Shown: positions 23,515 to 34,287 of the stretch, piece by piece
How positions within the stretch are numbered: the stretch's first letter is position 1
Layout: the number at the start of each line of letters is the position of its first letter
NCBI GenBank assembly: GCA_964017045.1
Contig: OZ024811.1
Location: 13,173,818 to 13,237,817 of the forward strand
Source: Omphiscola glabra
Taxonomy: Eukaryota > Mollusca > Gastropoda > Lymnaeidae
DNA: 64,000 bases
Direction: 5' to 3'
The notes under the pieces: generated by a model
Told to the model about the DNA's origin: nothing
The model's input: the letters and a program-made list of their open reading frames with translations, nothing else
Databases searched by the model: none
Translations under genes and position numbers: made by a program

Positions 23515-24590
23515 GGGGTCGATAATGTGGTATGTGTATATGGTGTCGTCAATGTGAAATATGTCTATGGGTTTATTAATGTGTTATGTATCTATGGGGT
23601 CGGTAATGTGTTATGTGTCTATGGGTTCGTCAATGTGGTGTGTGTCTATGGGGTAGTCAATGTGGTATGTGTATAGTGGTTCGTCAATGTGGTGTGCGTC
23701 TATGGGGTAATCAATGTGGTATGTGTATAGTGGTTCGTCAATATGGTGTGTGTCTATGGGTTCGTCAATGTGGTGTGTGTCTATGGGGTAGACAATGTGG
23801 TATGTGTATAGTGGTTCGTCAATGTGGTGTGTGTCTTTGGGGCAGTCAATGTGGTATGTGTCTATGGGGTAGTCAATGTGGTATGTGTCTATGGGGTAGT
23901 CAATGTGGTGTGTGTATATTGGTTCGTCAATGTGGTGTGTGTTTATGGGGTAGTCAATGTGGTGTGTGTCTATGGGGTAGTCAATGTGGTGTGTGTCTAT
24001 GGGGTAGTCAATGTGGTGTGTGTCTATGGGGTAGTCAATGTGGTGTGTGTCTATGGGTAGTCAATGTGGTATGTGTCTATGGGGTAGTCAATGTGGTATG
24101 TGTCTATGGGGTAGTCAATGTGGTATATGTCTATGGGGTAGTCAATGTGGTGTGTGTATATGGGGTAGTCAATGTGGTGTGTGTCTATGGGGTAGTCAAT
24201 GTGGTGTGTGTCTATGGGGTAGTCAATGTGATGTGTGTCTATGGGGTAGTCAATGTTGTATGTGTCTATCGAGCAGTCAATGTGGTGTGTGTCTATGGGG
24301 CAGTCAATGTGGTGTGTGTCTATGGGGTAGTCAATGTGGTGTGTGTCTATGGGGTAGTCAATGTGGTGTGTGTCTATGGGGTAGTCAATGTGGTGTGTGT
24401 CTATGGTTTCGTCAATGTGGTGTGTGTCTATGTGGTAGTCAATGTGGTGTGTGTATAGTGGTTCGTCAATGTAGTGTGTGTCTATGGAGTAGTCAATGTG
24501 GTGTGTGTCTATGGTTTCGTCAATGTGGTGTGTGTCTATGTGGTAGTCAATGTGGTATGTGTATAGTGGTTCGTCAATGTGGTGTCCATG
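23515..24590. repeat. 27-bp GT-rich minisatellite, about 38-40 copies
   Basis: The unit is TATGGGGTAGTCAATGTGGT followed by GTGTGTC. The centre (23930-24400) is most uniform. Both edges contain variants such as GTGGTTCGTC in place of GGGGTAGTC, often in alternation with the common form. The period is a multiple of three, so open frames of up to 281 codons appear (VVNVVCVYG-like repeats). I do not regard them as genes. Confidence 0.93.
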
Positions 24591-24716
24591 AGCTCATTTA
24601 CTATTAACGTATTAGTATTATAGGTCAATCCGAGTAGTATATTAAAGTATTTCCATGTATTACTATAGGTCTATGTGTACTACTATAGATCTATCCGAGT
24701 AGTATTTTAGCTCTAT

Positions 24717-24777
24717 TGCATAGGTGGGCTAACTACGAACCGCGGCAACTATATTATGCGGCCCTCGGAGGCATTTA
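24717..24777 (+). mobile_element. hAT-like terminus, fragment
   Basis: TAGGTGGGCTAACTACG, then CGGCAACTATATTATGCGG and CCCTCGGAGGC resemble the well-known hAT end of the GGGTGGGCAAACTACGG type. Only about 60 bp are recognisable before a T-run at 24780. No matching right end or target duplication was found. Confidence 0.55.
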
Positions 24778-24974
24778 GAATTTTTTTTTTTTTTTAAGTA
24801 CTTTGTTTTCAAGTTATTTTGTTGAATTTAACATAATGTCATATACTTTTACGTTTGTTTTAACATTTAAAAAAAAAAAATAATAATAATTTCTAATTTT
24901 CTATTTTTTTTTTTTTTAAAGCAGTCCTTGACTTTTGTCATGTAATGCTCAAATGGGAATTTACCGATTTTAAT

Positions 24975-25020
24975 AAACCTTTGGGGAGTCGAGCGACCCT
25001 TTCACAGGGTTCACCTGACA
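24975..25020 (-). mobile_element. SPIN-like fragment
   Basis: CCTTTGGGGAGTCGAGCGAC followed by CCTTTCACAGGGTTCACCTG reads, on the minus strand, like the inner 3' part of SPIN-type hAT elements (the CTGTGAAAGGGTCG region). Both termini are absent, so this is a decayed remnant of about 45 bp. Confidence 0.6.
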
Positions 25021-25615
25021 CGCGTTAACTGGCAAGACAAGTTTGTCGGGTGAGACAGATTAAACTCACCACATTCATTCCGCTAAGCTCCTCCTGGTAC
25101 AAATGCCCACTGAGCTTTACTAATTAGAGTTTGGTGCCAGCTGATATTTCAAAAATAATATTTTACGAGAAACTTTTTCAAGTTTAGCCTCAACACCCCC
25201 CCCCACCCCCCCCCCCCCCTTCCAAGCAGCTCAATCCTTCTATTTTTGGATTTCGTTTGTCTTTTTAACCAACTTGGCGCCATTTATTGTACACAGCTTC
25301 CTGTCTCGAGCTAATTCAAGATTTCATCCCCCAGAAAGAATACTTTATTGCCTATTGTTTGAGATTATCTTTAAAAAAAAAAAAATACTTCTTTTAACTA
25401 TTTACTACGACATGTTTGTATGTTAAAAAAAATAAATAATTTTTTCTTATTCTTTATTTTTTTTTTTTTTTTAAACGTTAAATACTAAACTTCACTGTCC
25501 AAAGGATGACACTAATGAATGACCCAAACATTTCATTCTTAGCCGTGGCCAACACAAAGTCTAACGTCGAGTGGGTCCAGTTCAAGGGTGCTAGAGAGTA
25601 CGGGCACAATCGAAT
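25021..25615. other. No recognisable gene; C- and T-runs
   Basis: Holds a C-rich stretch (25195-25220), A-runs (25372-25385) and a T-run (25454-25472). The 25500-25615 segment is open on both strands (VAVANTKSNVEWVQFKG on plus), ending directly at the Helitron's 5' end. It could be the flank of an older element; no family was recognised. Confidence 0.45.
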
Positions 25616-27259
25616 TGTATATATATATAAAAGTGAACGTTTGTCTGTTTGTTTGTTTGTTTGTTCCACAAAGGCTTTTACATGGATTGATGGATCTTGA
25701 CCAAACTTGGCACATGTATCCATCATTATCCAGAAGGAACTCTTAAGGGGTTGAGAACTTTTAATAACATTTCGTTTGGGGCCGGGGCCCCGAATTCTTT
25801 TTTTTTTCTTATATGAGCTATATAAAAAAATTACAAACAAATACTCCTACGTGAATGGATGGATATCGATCAAATTTAGTACACGTACACTTGATTATCC
25901 ATATTCAAATATCGAAGGGTACTGAACTCATAATTCCATTCTTCTGGGGCCGGGGGCCCCATTTCATTTTTCCTTATATGAGCTATATAAATATCGATAG
26001 GCTTAATACTCCTACATGAATGGATGGATCTTGATCAAACTTAGTACATATACACTTGATTATCCATACAAACACTAAAGGGTACTGAACTCATAATATC
26101 CATCGCTCTGGGGCCGGGGGCCAATTTCATTTTTCCTTATTTAAGCTATACACATATCGATAGGCTTAGACAACACTATAGTTTCTATGTGAATTGATGG
26201 ATCTAGGCTTAGCTTTGTTCATTACTCTTTTGAGTCCACACTGAAACATCGGTGGATTTAAAACTAATAATATCCAATCTAGAATTTTCCAGAAAGTTCG
26301 ATAACTTTAAAATGCTATATCTATGGCATTATTCAGTAGATTTTAATGGGACACAGTTAAAATTTTAACATCATAACTTACCTGAATGATTTTCAAGGCA
26401 AAACTAATTCGGCACAATTATGGAATGGGCCCCCGGGGCCCCTCTTTTAATTAAAATGATCTTTAGTTATAGAAATACATTTATTTGTATAATTTTTCGT
26501 ATTCGAAGAATAATTACTTTATAGGAAATACAGTGTTACACAGTTCGTGGAGGATAATACATTAAATCTAGAATGTTCCAGAAAGTTCTATTGGTCTATA
26601 GGCTTAATACTGCTAGATTAATGTATGGCTTTTGACCGAATTCGGTACATGTATCCATCATTACCCGGAAGGAACTCTTAAGTGGTTATGACCTTTTTAT
26701 GATATTCCATTTAGGGCCGGGGGCCCAAACTGTCGTTTTTTCCTATTTGAGCTATATAAATAAAATTAACAACAAATACTCCTACATGAGTAGATGGATC
26801 TTGATCAAACTTAGTACACATACACTTTATTATCCATATTCAAATACCGAAGGGTACTGAACTCATAATTCCATTCTTCTGGGGCCGGGGGCCCCATTTC
26901 ATTTTTCCTTATATGAGCTATATAATATTAGTATGCTTAGAGAACACTATACGATCTATGTGAATTGATGGATTTAGGCCTTAATAAGTAGCAATACACT
27001 TCACTGTCTGTACAGAAATATCGGGGAATGTAAAGCTAATAATATCCAATCTAGAATTTTGCAGAAAGTTCGATATTTTTAAAAAGATACATCTAGGTCA
27101 CGATTAAATCGGGATTATATAGGGAAATGGGATACCATTGGAAAGGTAGGTCCCTAGATGGAACGGGATCCCATAGAGAACAATATACTAACGGGATCTG
27201 TAGGATACAGGTATCGGGGTCCTAATGGAATCCCGGGCCATGCCGGGTATATCGGCTAG
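25616..27259 (+). mobile_element. Non-autonomous Helitron with internal repeats
   Basis: The 5' end has TATATATATAAAAGTGAACG followed by TTTGTCTGTTTGTTTG, a typical Helitron start. The 3' end has the stem-loop CCCGGGCCATGCCGGG (5-bp arms, 27232-27247), then 12 bases to CTAG, followed by T. The ends sit between an A and a T as expected. Inside, a 150-160 bp motif recurs about six times. It contains ACTCCTACATGAATGGATGG, then GATCNAACTTAGTACA, GGGTACTGAACTCATAAT and CTGGGGCCGGGGGCC, and ends in GAGCTATATAAA. No Rep/helicase frame exists, so it would depend on a helper. Confidence 0.82.
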
Positions 27260-27282
27260 TATATATATATATATATATACTC
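27260..27282. repeat. AT microsatellite at Helitron 3' flank
   Basis: A (TA)n tract follows the Helitron CTAG end directly. It may be part of the target, since Helitrons insert in AT-rich sequence. Confidence 0.8.
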
Positions 27283-28309
27283 TTAATGAAAGTGTACTCT
27301 GTTACGAAATCAAATGATCACTCTCGATTAAAGTGAATACCTTCACTAAAGGAGTGATGTTTTATGGCATAGTACGGCTCATTTAAAGCACAGTGTTCTC
27401 CCCAAATACATGTTATTCCGCGGTCCGGCAGTGGTCAGCGGACCCGGACCAATCCGCGAGCCGTACCTTCACCGATCCGTACAAACATTAATAGTTACGG
27501 TCAAATAACAGTAACTAGTTTAAGTTAATCTGGCGCCAGTCCCAGGTGCCAATGGGAAACGTGTCCACACGTAGGTCAAGGTTGATTGTCTGGGAAACGC
27601 TGGACTCAATTACACACAATAGAAATCTCTTGTTTTTAAACATACTGTTGGCCACCTACTATAACCTATTCCTAATTTACACAACACCCCTGACCACTCA
27701 CTAAAAATGAACCCCACGCCACCCCAAACATATCTGACCACACGAAAACGCCACCCCCCCCCCATGCCCTTTCCCCCACACCCTCCCAAACCTATGAAGA
27801 AAATACTTACCACCCCCCCCCCCCACGAATCATACCTTGCGCCAACGTAACATACCTTGCGCCAACGTAACATACCTTGCGCCAACGTAACATACCTTGC
27901 GCCAAAGTCCCAGAGAGAAACATGTATAACCAGCTAGTCACGATGAAGTCACCACTAGACTAACAGCACACACACACACTTCATAATACCTGCCAGAAGT
28001 CCTCCGTGTAACAACAGAATACACTACACAATATGCACTGCTGCACACTGCAGTGGGGGGGAAGAGTCGGGGAGGGGGGCGACTGTACTGGCAAGTCTTT
28101 TTTTTTTTTTTGTCTCCTTTTTTTTTTTCGACCGCCGTCTTTTGGTGAATTTTATGTAACAGTTCCTGGCCACAAGACGGGCGGTAGTATGCAGAACAGA
28201 TGGCGTGCCTCGTTTAAACGGAACTGCTATTAAAAGGTAGTTTTTTTTAGCTTCAGAACTGTCCGTACATTCCATACAGACGTGTAGTCGCCATGCTTAT
28301 AGCCCGTTA
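27283..28309. other. No recognisable gene (except the 20-bp repeat)
   Basis: Unique-looking DNA with C-runs at 27756-27763 and 27810-27822, CA microsatellite near 27967-27980 and T-runs near 28100-28130. No coding signal stands out. Confidence 0.5.
27831..27906. repeat. 20-bp repeat, about 4 copies
   Basis: CATACCTTGCGCCAACGTAA is repeated with almost no change; the last copy has AAAGTCC in place of AACGTAA. A short tandem repeat that yields a glycine- and arginine-rich open frame on the minus strand (27610-27885) by chance. Confidence 0.9.
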
Positions 28310-28830
28310 GCTGTAGCACTGTCCAAAATAAAAACAGTAGCATCTGTACTGTCCATATACCAACAGAGCTTTGGCACTCTCGATGTGTCTACGCACTATT
28401 TTAGAGTGCTCCAGACATCAACGGTAGCTGTGTCACTGTCCATATATCAACAGTAGCTGTGGTACTGCCCATTTTTTCAACAGTAGCTTCAGTACTTTCA
28501 ATATTTCAACATACCACTGGTACTGTCCGAATCCACAGTAGCTGGTGTACTGGTGGCATTGTCCATGTATCAACAGTAGCTTCAGTAATATTACTATTTT
28601 TAACATGTAGCTTTAGTATGCAGTGTCCATATTTCAACATGAGTTTATTACTGTCCATATATATAAAAAAATAGCTTCAGTACTGTTCACATATCGACAT
28701 TGATTGACAGTGCCCAAAGTCATATATCAAAAGTAGCTGTTGAACATGCTGTTCATGTATCAGCAGTAGACGTTGTACGTTCTATACATCAACGGTACGA
28801 ACAGTACCGTCCGTGGATCAACAATTGCTG
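28310..28830. repeat. Degenerate ~30-bp repeat
   Basis: ACTGTCCATATATCAACAG followed by TAGCTNNNGT recurs about 15 times with substitutions and indels. Period is near 30 bp but slips. The level of divergence indicates an old array. It contrasts with the near-identical arrays nearby. Confidence 0.8.
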
Positions 28831-29202
28831 TGGTGTCGAACGAAAGTTCACAAGCTATTATACTTGTGTGGTACATACCAAGAGTTTATTGTCAATACGA
28901 AGTACAATGACAGAGGCCACCTGGGACACATGCCCACGTCTGGCCACGGCGGTTATTTAAACATCGTAAGACCTGCGTGGATTGAACACATGGGCAGGCG
29001 CAGGTCTATACCGCGCATGTATCGCCATCATAATTTACAATCGTTTCGACTTTTCATTTGATGTTGCGCAACGGTTCCCAAGTCGTTGGTGAACAGCCGT
29101 GTGTTGAGACTGGAGTGAAGAGGTTAAACCTTTTATTCTCTTGATTGTATTGTATGTGTACACTGGACACATACATTGGTCAACATAAGGGACAGCATAT
29201 TT
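28831..29202. other. Unique segment, open in one frame
   Basis: A frame from 28813 to 29061 stays open through a segment of higher complexity (TYQEFIVNTKYNDRG, then GYLNIVRPAW before a possible GTAAGA donor at 28967). There is no recognised family and no acceptor that stands out; I leave it unassigned. Confidence 0.3.
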
Positions 29203-29336
29203 GACAACACATTATATGACAACATATTATATGACAACACATTATATGACAACACATTATATGACAACACATTATATGACAACACATTATATGACAACAC
29301 ATTATATGACAACACATTATATGACAATACACTCAA
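29203..29336. repeat. 15-bp minisatellite, about 9 copies
   Basis: TGACAACACATTATA is repeated nearly perfectly, with ATATTA in the second copy and AATACACTC at the end. Open frames (DNTLYDNTLY) arise because 15 is a multiple of three. Confidence 0.93.
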
Positions 29337-29664
29337 CAGCAGGGGTGTCATTCAGGTTTTTTCATGAGATGTTTGGTAGGGTTTGCTAAGTTGTTTATTA
29401 CTGGAAGCGCCTAAGTATATAGCAATTTAATTTAAACCTACAAATTCAGGGGATATGGGCAAATGCCCCACCCTGCCTTACCCAAATGACGTAACTGCTG
29501 GACAGCACATTGGAGGACAACACAACTGTGGTATTTGATCTTTAAATAAAGGCATGTTCTAGTGTACTACTAGTCTGGTATTTGGGCCTTCATTTCAAAT
29601 AGTGGGATTCGATACCCGCTCAATGTATAGCACAGATGACATGAACCGTACGCATTATTTTAAC
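29337..29664. other. No recognisable gene
   Basis: Unique-looking AT-rich DNA of about 330 bp between two arrays. GGGTGTCATTCAGG near 29342 begins a possible dispersed repeat ending near 29490, but no terminal repeats were recognised. Confidence 0.4.
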
Positions 29665-30125
29665 ATCTAGACAGTGGCACACAACCAGACGGTGGCACGA
29701 CCAGACAGTGGCACACGACCAGACATTGGCACGACCAGACAGTGGCACACAACCAGACATTGGCAAGACCAGACGGTGGCACGACCAGACAGTGGCCCAC
29801 AACCAGACAGTGGCACGACCAGACTGTGGCACGACCAGACAGTGGCACACAACCAGACAGTGGCACGACCAGACTGTGGCACGACCAGACAGTGGCACAT
29901 AACCATACAGTGGCACGACCAGACTGTGGCACGACCAGACTGTGGCGCAACCAGACAGTCACACGACCAGACAGTGGCACGACCAGACTGTGGCGCAAAC
30001 AGACAGTGACACGACCAGACAGTGGCACACAACCAGACAGTGGCACGACCAGACAGTGGCACATAACCAGACAATGGTACGACCAGACAGAGGCACAGCC
30101 AGACAGTGGCACAACCAGGCAGTAG
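29665..30125. repeat. 16/18-bp minisatellite, about 27 copies
   Basis: ACGACCAGACAGTGGC (16 bp) and ACACAACCAGACAGTGGC (18 bp) alternate irregularly, with ACTGTGG and GCGCAACC variants. The mixture of 16- and 18-bp units indicates slippage between two related monomers. Open frames in several phases (TTRQWHDQTVAR-like) are artefacts. Confidence 0.92.
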
Positions 30126-30429
30126 TGCATCCATATTCTTAAATATAAGCATCATAGGAAAGAACAATGCTTGTTTTTCTTTCTTTGTTTGTCTGTGCGC
30201 ACGCACGTGTGTGTTTGTGACACAATGTTACAAAATATCAATTTCTAATTATCTCCACGGGAAGTCAACGTGATGAAGGAGATGCGTATATGCAAGCATG
30301 CTTTAAATAAATTACGTCACTTAAAACAACGTAGTTTAACCTGAACAGAGCAAGAATTCTATAGTACACTCTCGACTCCCAATGTTGGACGTACCACTAA
30401 CCGAAGACCACACCAACAGAACAGACGTC
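30126..30429. other. No recognisable gene
   Basis: About 300 bp of unique-looking DNA with a short GT block near 30206-30220. Nothing else was seen. Confidence 0.45.
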
Positions 30430-30437
30430 TGCTTGAC

Positions 30438-30645
30438 CAGGGGCTCTCAGCAACGATTTACTGCAACCCCTCACCCCCGGGTTATGCATAATGTAGAGTC
30501 AGGGGTGCAGGAATACCCCCCCCCCCCTCAAATGAATGTTTTGTCTGCATTTTTTATGAGCATTTGTGTATTGTGGGGAGTGGTGAGGGAATGTTTTCAA
30601 ACCAAAGGGAGTGGGGACGCTTTAAAAAAGGTTTAAGAACCCATG
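30438..30645. mobile_element. hAT-like element, imperfect 8-bp TSD
   Basis: The left end CAGGGGCTCTCAGC and the right end GGTTTAAGAACCCATG form a weak inverted repeat of hAT type (CAGGGGTTCT / AGAACCCNTG). The flanks TGCTTGAC (30430-30437) and GGCTAGAC (30646-30653) match at 6 of 8 positions. The element is 208 bp, with a C-run inside (30518-30527), and lacks coding capacity. The ageing of the duplication suggests an old insertion. Confidence 0.6.
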
Positions 30646-30829
30646 GGCTAGACGGTAAGTGTAATGCCAGAAGACAAAAGCGATCACGTTTCAACAATGT
30701 AATTAAGTCACTAGTGAAAAATGTTACATTATTATTTTAATCATACCTGCTCTTAACGACTCTCTTAAGTTGTATTTGGATAGTGGAGTACAATTGTAGT
30801 CAACATCTCTTTGTACCATAAATACGATC

Positions 30830-30995
30830 ACTGTCTATAACGTTTGCAGACAGTGACCATGAAGTCTATAACCCACGCAGACAGTCACGGTCCATTTGTA
30901 ACATACAGACGGTCACCAATCATTTTACTTATGCATACGGTCACCATGTCTACACCGTAGGCAGTCACCACCATGTCTATAACGTAGACAGTCAC
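30830..30995. repeat. Degenerate ~27-bp repeat (ACAGTCACCATGTCT)
   Basis: AGACAGTCACCATG followed by TCTATAACGTAGAC-like sequence recurs about six times between 30840 and 30990 with irregular spacing. It is a small decayed array. Confidence 0.7.
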
Positions 30996-32404
30996 AATGT
31001 CCCTGCATGGGACCATTTCCATACTGTGTAGCGTACCAAATACACTAAACCCATCGGGTAATTACACTCAACCATGCGTAACCATTGTGACATTAAAAGT
31101 CACGACCTTTTTTTTTTACAGCTGGAGCAGATGTATCTCCCCCCTCCCACACACACACACTTTTTTTTTACTGCATGTCAGCGCCCCCCCCCCCCCTCCT
31201 TCCACCTTCCCCATTGCCTTTTTTTCAACACCAGTAGACGTGTACCAAGTTCAACGTGGTGGAAATGCATGGGATATAGAAGGACTTCACACGAACCGTC
31301 CTCCACACGTCTCGCTTAGTTACGATGAAACAATAATTGTTACAGTGTATGCAATACATGAACGAGTTACTCATTGATCGTATGTATGTGTATGTTGATA
31401 ACACCAGTTGGATTACTTTTTTTTATTGTATTTATTTATTTTGTCTTTCCTCATTTCTCCAAAATGGTCAATATAACAAGTGACCTATACCGTGAGACCC
31501 CAAAATGTTACAGTTACATTTCAAAAACGATGCCGCTGAACACGGGTATTTTCGGCATTTGAGGAGCCAAAAAAAAAAAAAAAAGGGGGGGGGGGGGTGA
31601 GAGTGAGGTATATGGCCCTTGGTTTAAAAAAAAAAAAAAAGAATTCGAAAACATTTCCGTTGGATCAAATTTCCATCGAAGAAATTTCTTTCAAACAACT
31701 TTCCGGATACGTTCTCAAATGGGTCAGCATATAGGCGCCCAGGACGTTTTTAGCTCTACGATGAAGTGACTGTGCCACGACCACGCAGAATGCCGACAGG
31801 GAGACACACTTTGAAGGGAATAATTAGGTTGATGGTTACTTTTTTTTTTTTTATGGAACGTCACCGGAAATGAGGCAACACTAAGTTGTTTTACGACAAG
31901 GTCGGACCTTTGACGTCTGAAACTCTGTCCTCTCGGGTGATTCATCTACTATTGACCACGCCCCCGCAGTTTTACCCAAGACACCTACGAGGTGAGTCAC
32001 GGGAATACAAGAAAAAAAATTGTTTTAAAAAATAATGGGAGGTGGGTGTTGGGGGTGGTGGGAGCGTTGACATCACCTCTTAGGACGACTTGACACGAGT
32101 CATCTACCATCAATGATGACATATGCGGTGTGCGTGTGTGTGTTCGTGTGTGTGTGTTTGTTTGTGAATGTGCGTGTGTGCGTGTGTGTATATGTGTGTG
32201 TATGTGTATGTGTGCATGGGTGTGTGTGTGTTTGTTAGTGTGTGTGTGTGTGTAGTTGATCCAACAATAAGTTAAGAGCTTCGTAGAGATGCATACCACT
32301 TTACATATGTTTGGGAAAAGATAGGTACCATTTTAATAATTTGTATGACCACCATACTATGATGTAGCCTACCTTTCTAGCGTTGAATACAGCATATGTT
32401 TAGC
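30996..32404. other. No recognisable gene; microsatellites
   Basis: Contains a CA block (31150-31161), a C-run (31182-31194), an A-run plus G-run (31567-31596), another A-run (31626-31640) and a GT-rich microsatellite (32128-32254). The open frames cross these simple sequences and are not supported. Confidence 0.5.
32128..32254. repeat. Imperfect GT microsatellite
   Basis: About 125 bp of GT-rich sequence with GTAT and GTGC interruptions. Reverse frames read THTHTH-like peptides and are artefacts. Confidence 0.88.
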
Positions 32405-32545
32405 TGTTGGACACGCCCAAAACATCATTGGACACGCCTACAGCCTGATTGGACACACCCATATCCTCATTGGACACGCCCACAGCCTCATTGGACACGC
32501 CCACAGCATCATTGGACACGCCCATAGCCTCATTGTACACGCCGT
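32405..32545. repeat. 21-bp minisatellite, about 6-7 copies
   Basis: ATTGGACACGCCCACAGCCTC is repeated with AACATC, TATCCTC and TAGCCTC variants. The first unit reads GTTGGACACGCCC. A short, slightly diverged array. Confidence 0.92.
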
Positions 32546-32679
32546 GTCACACGGAATCAATCCTTAGTACCGGATATAGCGGGTTCATCCGCATGATCTT
32601 TTTCCCAACACACTTATGATTAAACACGTTTAAATCTGACTAGATGGCCAATTGGGGGTCTTTTTTTTTTTTTAAATAA

Positions 32680-33545
32680 TACTACAGAAAAGTACAACCA
32701 TGTGCTTTTATGCTACAGGAAGGTACAACCATGTGCTTTTATGCTACAGGAAGGTACAACCATGTGCTTTTATGCTACAGGAAGGTACAACCATGTGCTT
32801 TTATGCTACAGGAAGGTACAACCATGTGCTTTTATGCTACAGGAAGGTACAACCATGTGCTTTTATGCTACAGGAAGGTACAACCATGTGCTTTTATGCT
32901 ACAGGAAGGTACAACCATGTGTTTTTATGCTACATGAAGGTATAACCATGTGCTTTTATGCTACAGGAAGGTACAACCATGTGCTTTTATGCTACAGGAA
33001 GGTACAACCATGTGCTTTTATGCTACAGGAAGGTACAACCATGTGCTTTTATGCTACAGGAAGGTACAACCATGTGCTTTTATGCTACAGGAATGTACAA
33101 CCATGTGCTTTTATGCTACAGGAAGGTACAACCATGTGCTTTTATGCTACAGGAAGGTACAACCATGTGCTTTTATGCTACAGGAAGGTACAACCATGTG
33201 CTTTTGTGCTACAGGAAGGTACAACCATGTGCTTTTATGCTACAGGATTGTACATCCATTTGCTTGTATGCAACAGGAAGGTACAATCATTTGTTTGTAT
33301 GCTGCAGGGAGGTACAACCACATGATTGTATGCGACAGGAAGGTACAATCGTTTGCTTGGATGAGACAGGAAGTTACAATCATTTGCTTGTATGCTGCAG
33401 GGAGGTACAACCACATGATTGTATGCGACAGGAAGGTACAATCGTTTGCTTGGATGAGACAGGAAGGTACAGCCATTTGCTTGTATAATGTGACATGAAG
33501 GTACAGCCATTTGCTTGGATGTGACATGAAGGTACAGCTATTTAA
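32680..33545. repeat. 31-bp minisatellite, about 28 copies, decayed 3' side
   Basis: The unit is GGTACAACCATGTGCTTTTA followed by TGCTACAGGAA. Copies from 32690 to about 33240 are nearly identical. From 33250 to 33540 they are strongly diverged (TTTGCTTGTATG, GATGAGACAGG) and partly grouped in pairs and triplets (the CACATGATTGTATGCGACAGG group occurs twice). Period 31 leaves frames open over successive units, producing 75-207 codon frames that are artefacts. The edge shows progressive decay from a homogenised core. Confidence 0.95.
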
Positions 33546-34287
33546 AGCAGCTTAAAATACATCACGGTGTTGGATATAAATTGTTGCTCCAGGAATAGAC
33601 TCTCGCTACTTATAGTGCACAAAATATTCATACAATTAATATCCCGTTTTACGGTAATATCCTGGGGCCCTTGACGCCGGCAGTGGTGAGGAGGCTTGTG
33701 AAGATTAATTTTGGTATATTCGTTTTGTCTATTGTCCTGTGTTATCCAGAGATACTGCTGTGTTGGTGCACACTAAATATCACGTTGGACACATGTGTTG
33801 TAATTGTGTCGCTGAGCGCTATGGAGTAAAAAAAAAATAAATGTATGATCCATTGTGGAGGTGCTCCCGTTCGTTCCTTTAGAAAGCAACAATTGTGAAG
33901 GCAACAAGTGTCGTAGTGTACTGTTTGTTGACAGCGTGTCCCACTACCAAGGTCACGCAATGCTACATATTTCACAATGTTTCCCACCAAAAGGTTAAAT
34001 CCATCAAGGACACGTGATGCTAAATATATCACAATGTGTCCATCCGACAAGGTCACTAAATGTTAAATCTAGTTTTAAATGTGTCCCTTCAAAGATTGTA
34101 TTTGCCACCTGAGTTATTTTGAGAAATTCGCTTTAACTTACGTTACCATGTCACACCAGGTGTGTTACACGGATCAGTGACATCTGACAGGATGACATTG
34201 CCATGTGTATGGGGAACGAAATGACTTGGAGTAGTGACATCTAATGGGATGCCAATGTCATGTTTACTCGGAAGCAAATTTCGTATA
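33546..34287. other. No recognisable gene; degenerate repeat 33945-34060
   Basis: Between 33945 and 34060, phrases such as AAGGTCACGCAATGCTA, CATATTTCACAATGTGTCC and ACTAAATGTTAAATC recur about three times at 45-60 bp spacing. The rest looks unique. A similar GACATTGCCATGTGTATGG phrase near 34194 and 34250 suggests small local duplications. Confidence 0.5.

Noticed and set aside
23613..24607. Cysteine- and valine-rich 281- and 189-codon frames
   Set aside because: Arise from the GT-rich 27-bp array; the same sequence is open in more than one frame.
25500..25615. Open segment on both strands just upstream of the Helitron
   Set aside because: Too short, no family recognised, and ends exactly where the Helitron begins, so probably flank sequence open by chance.
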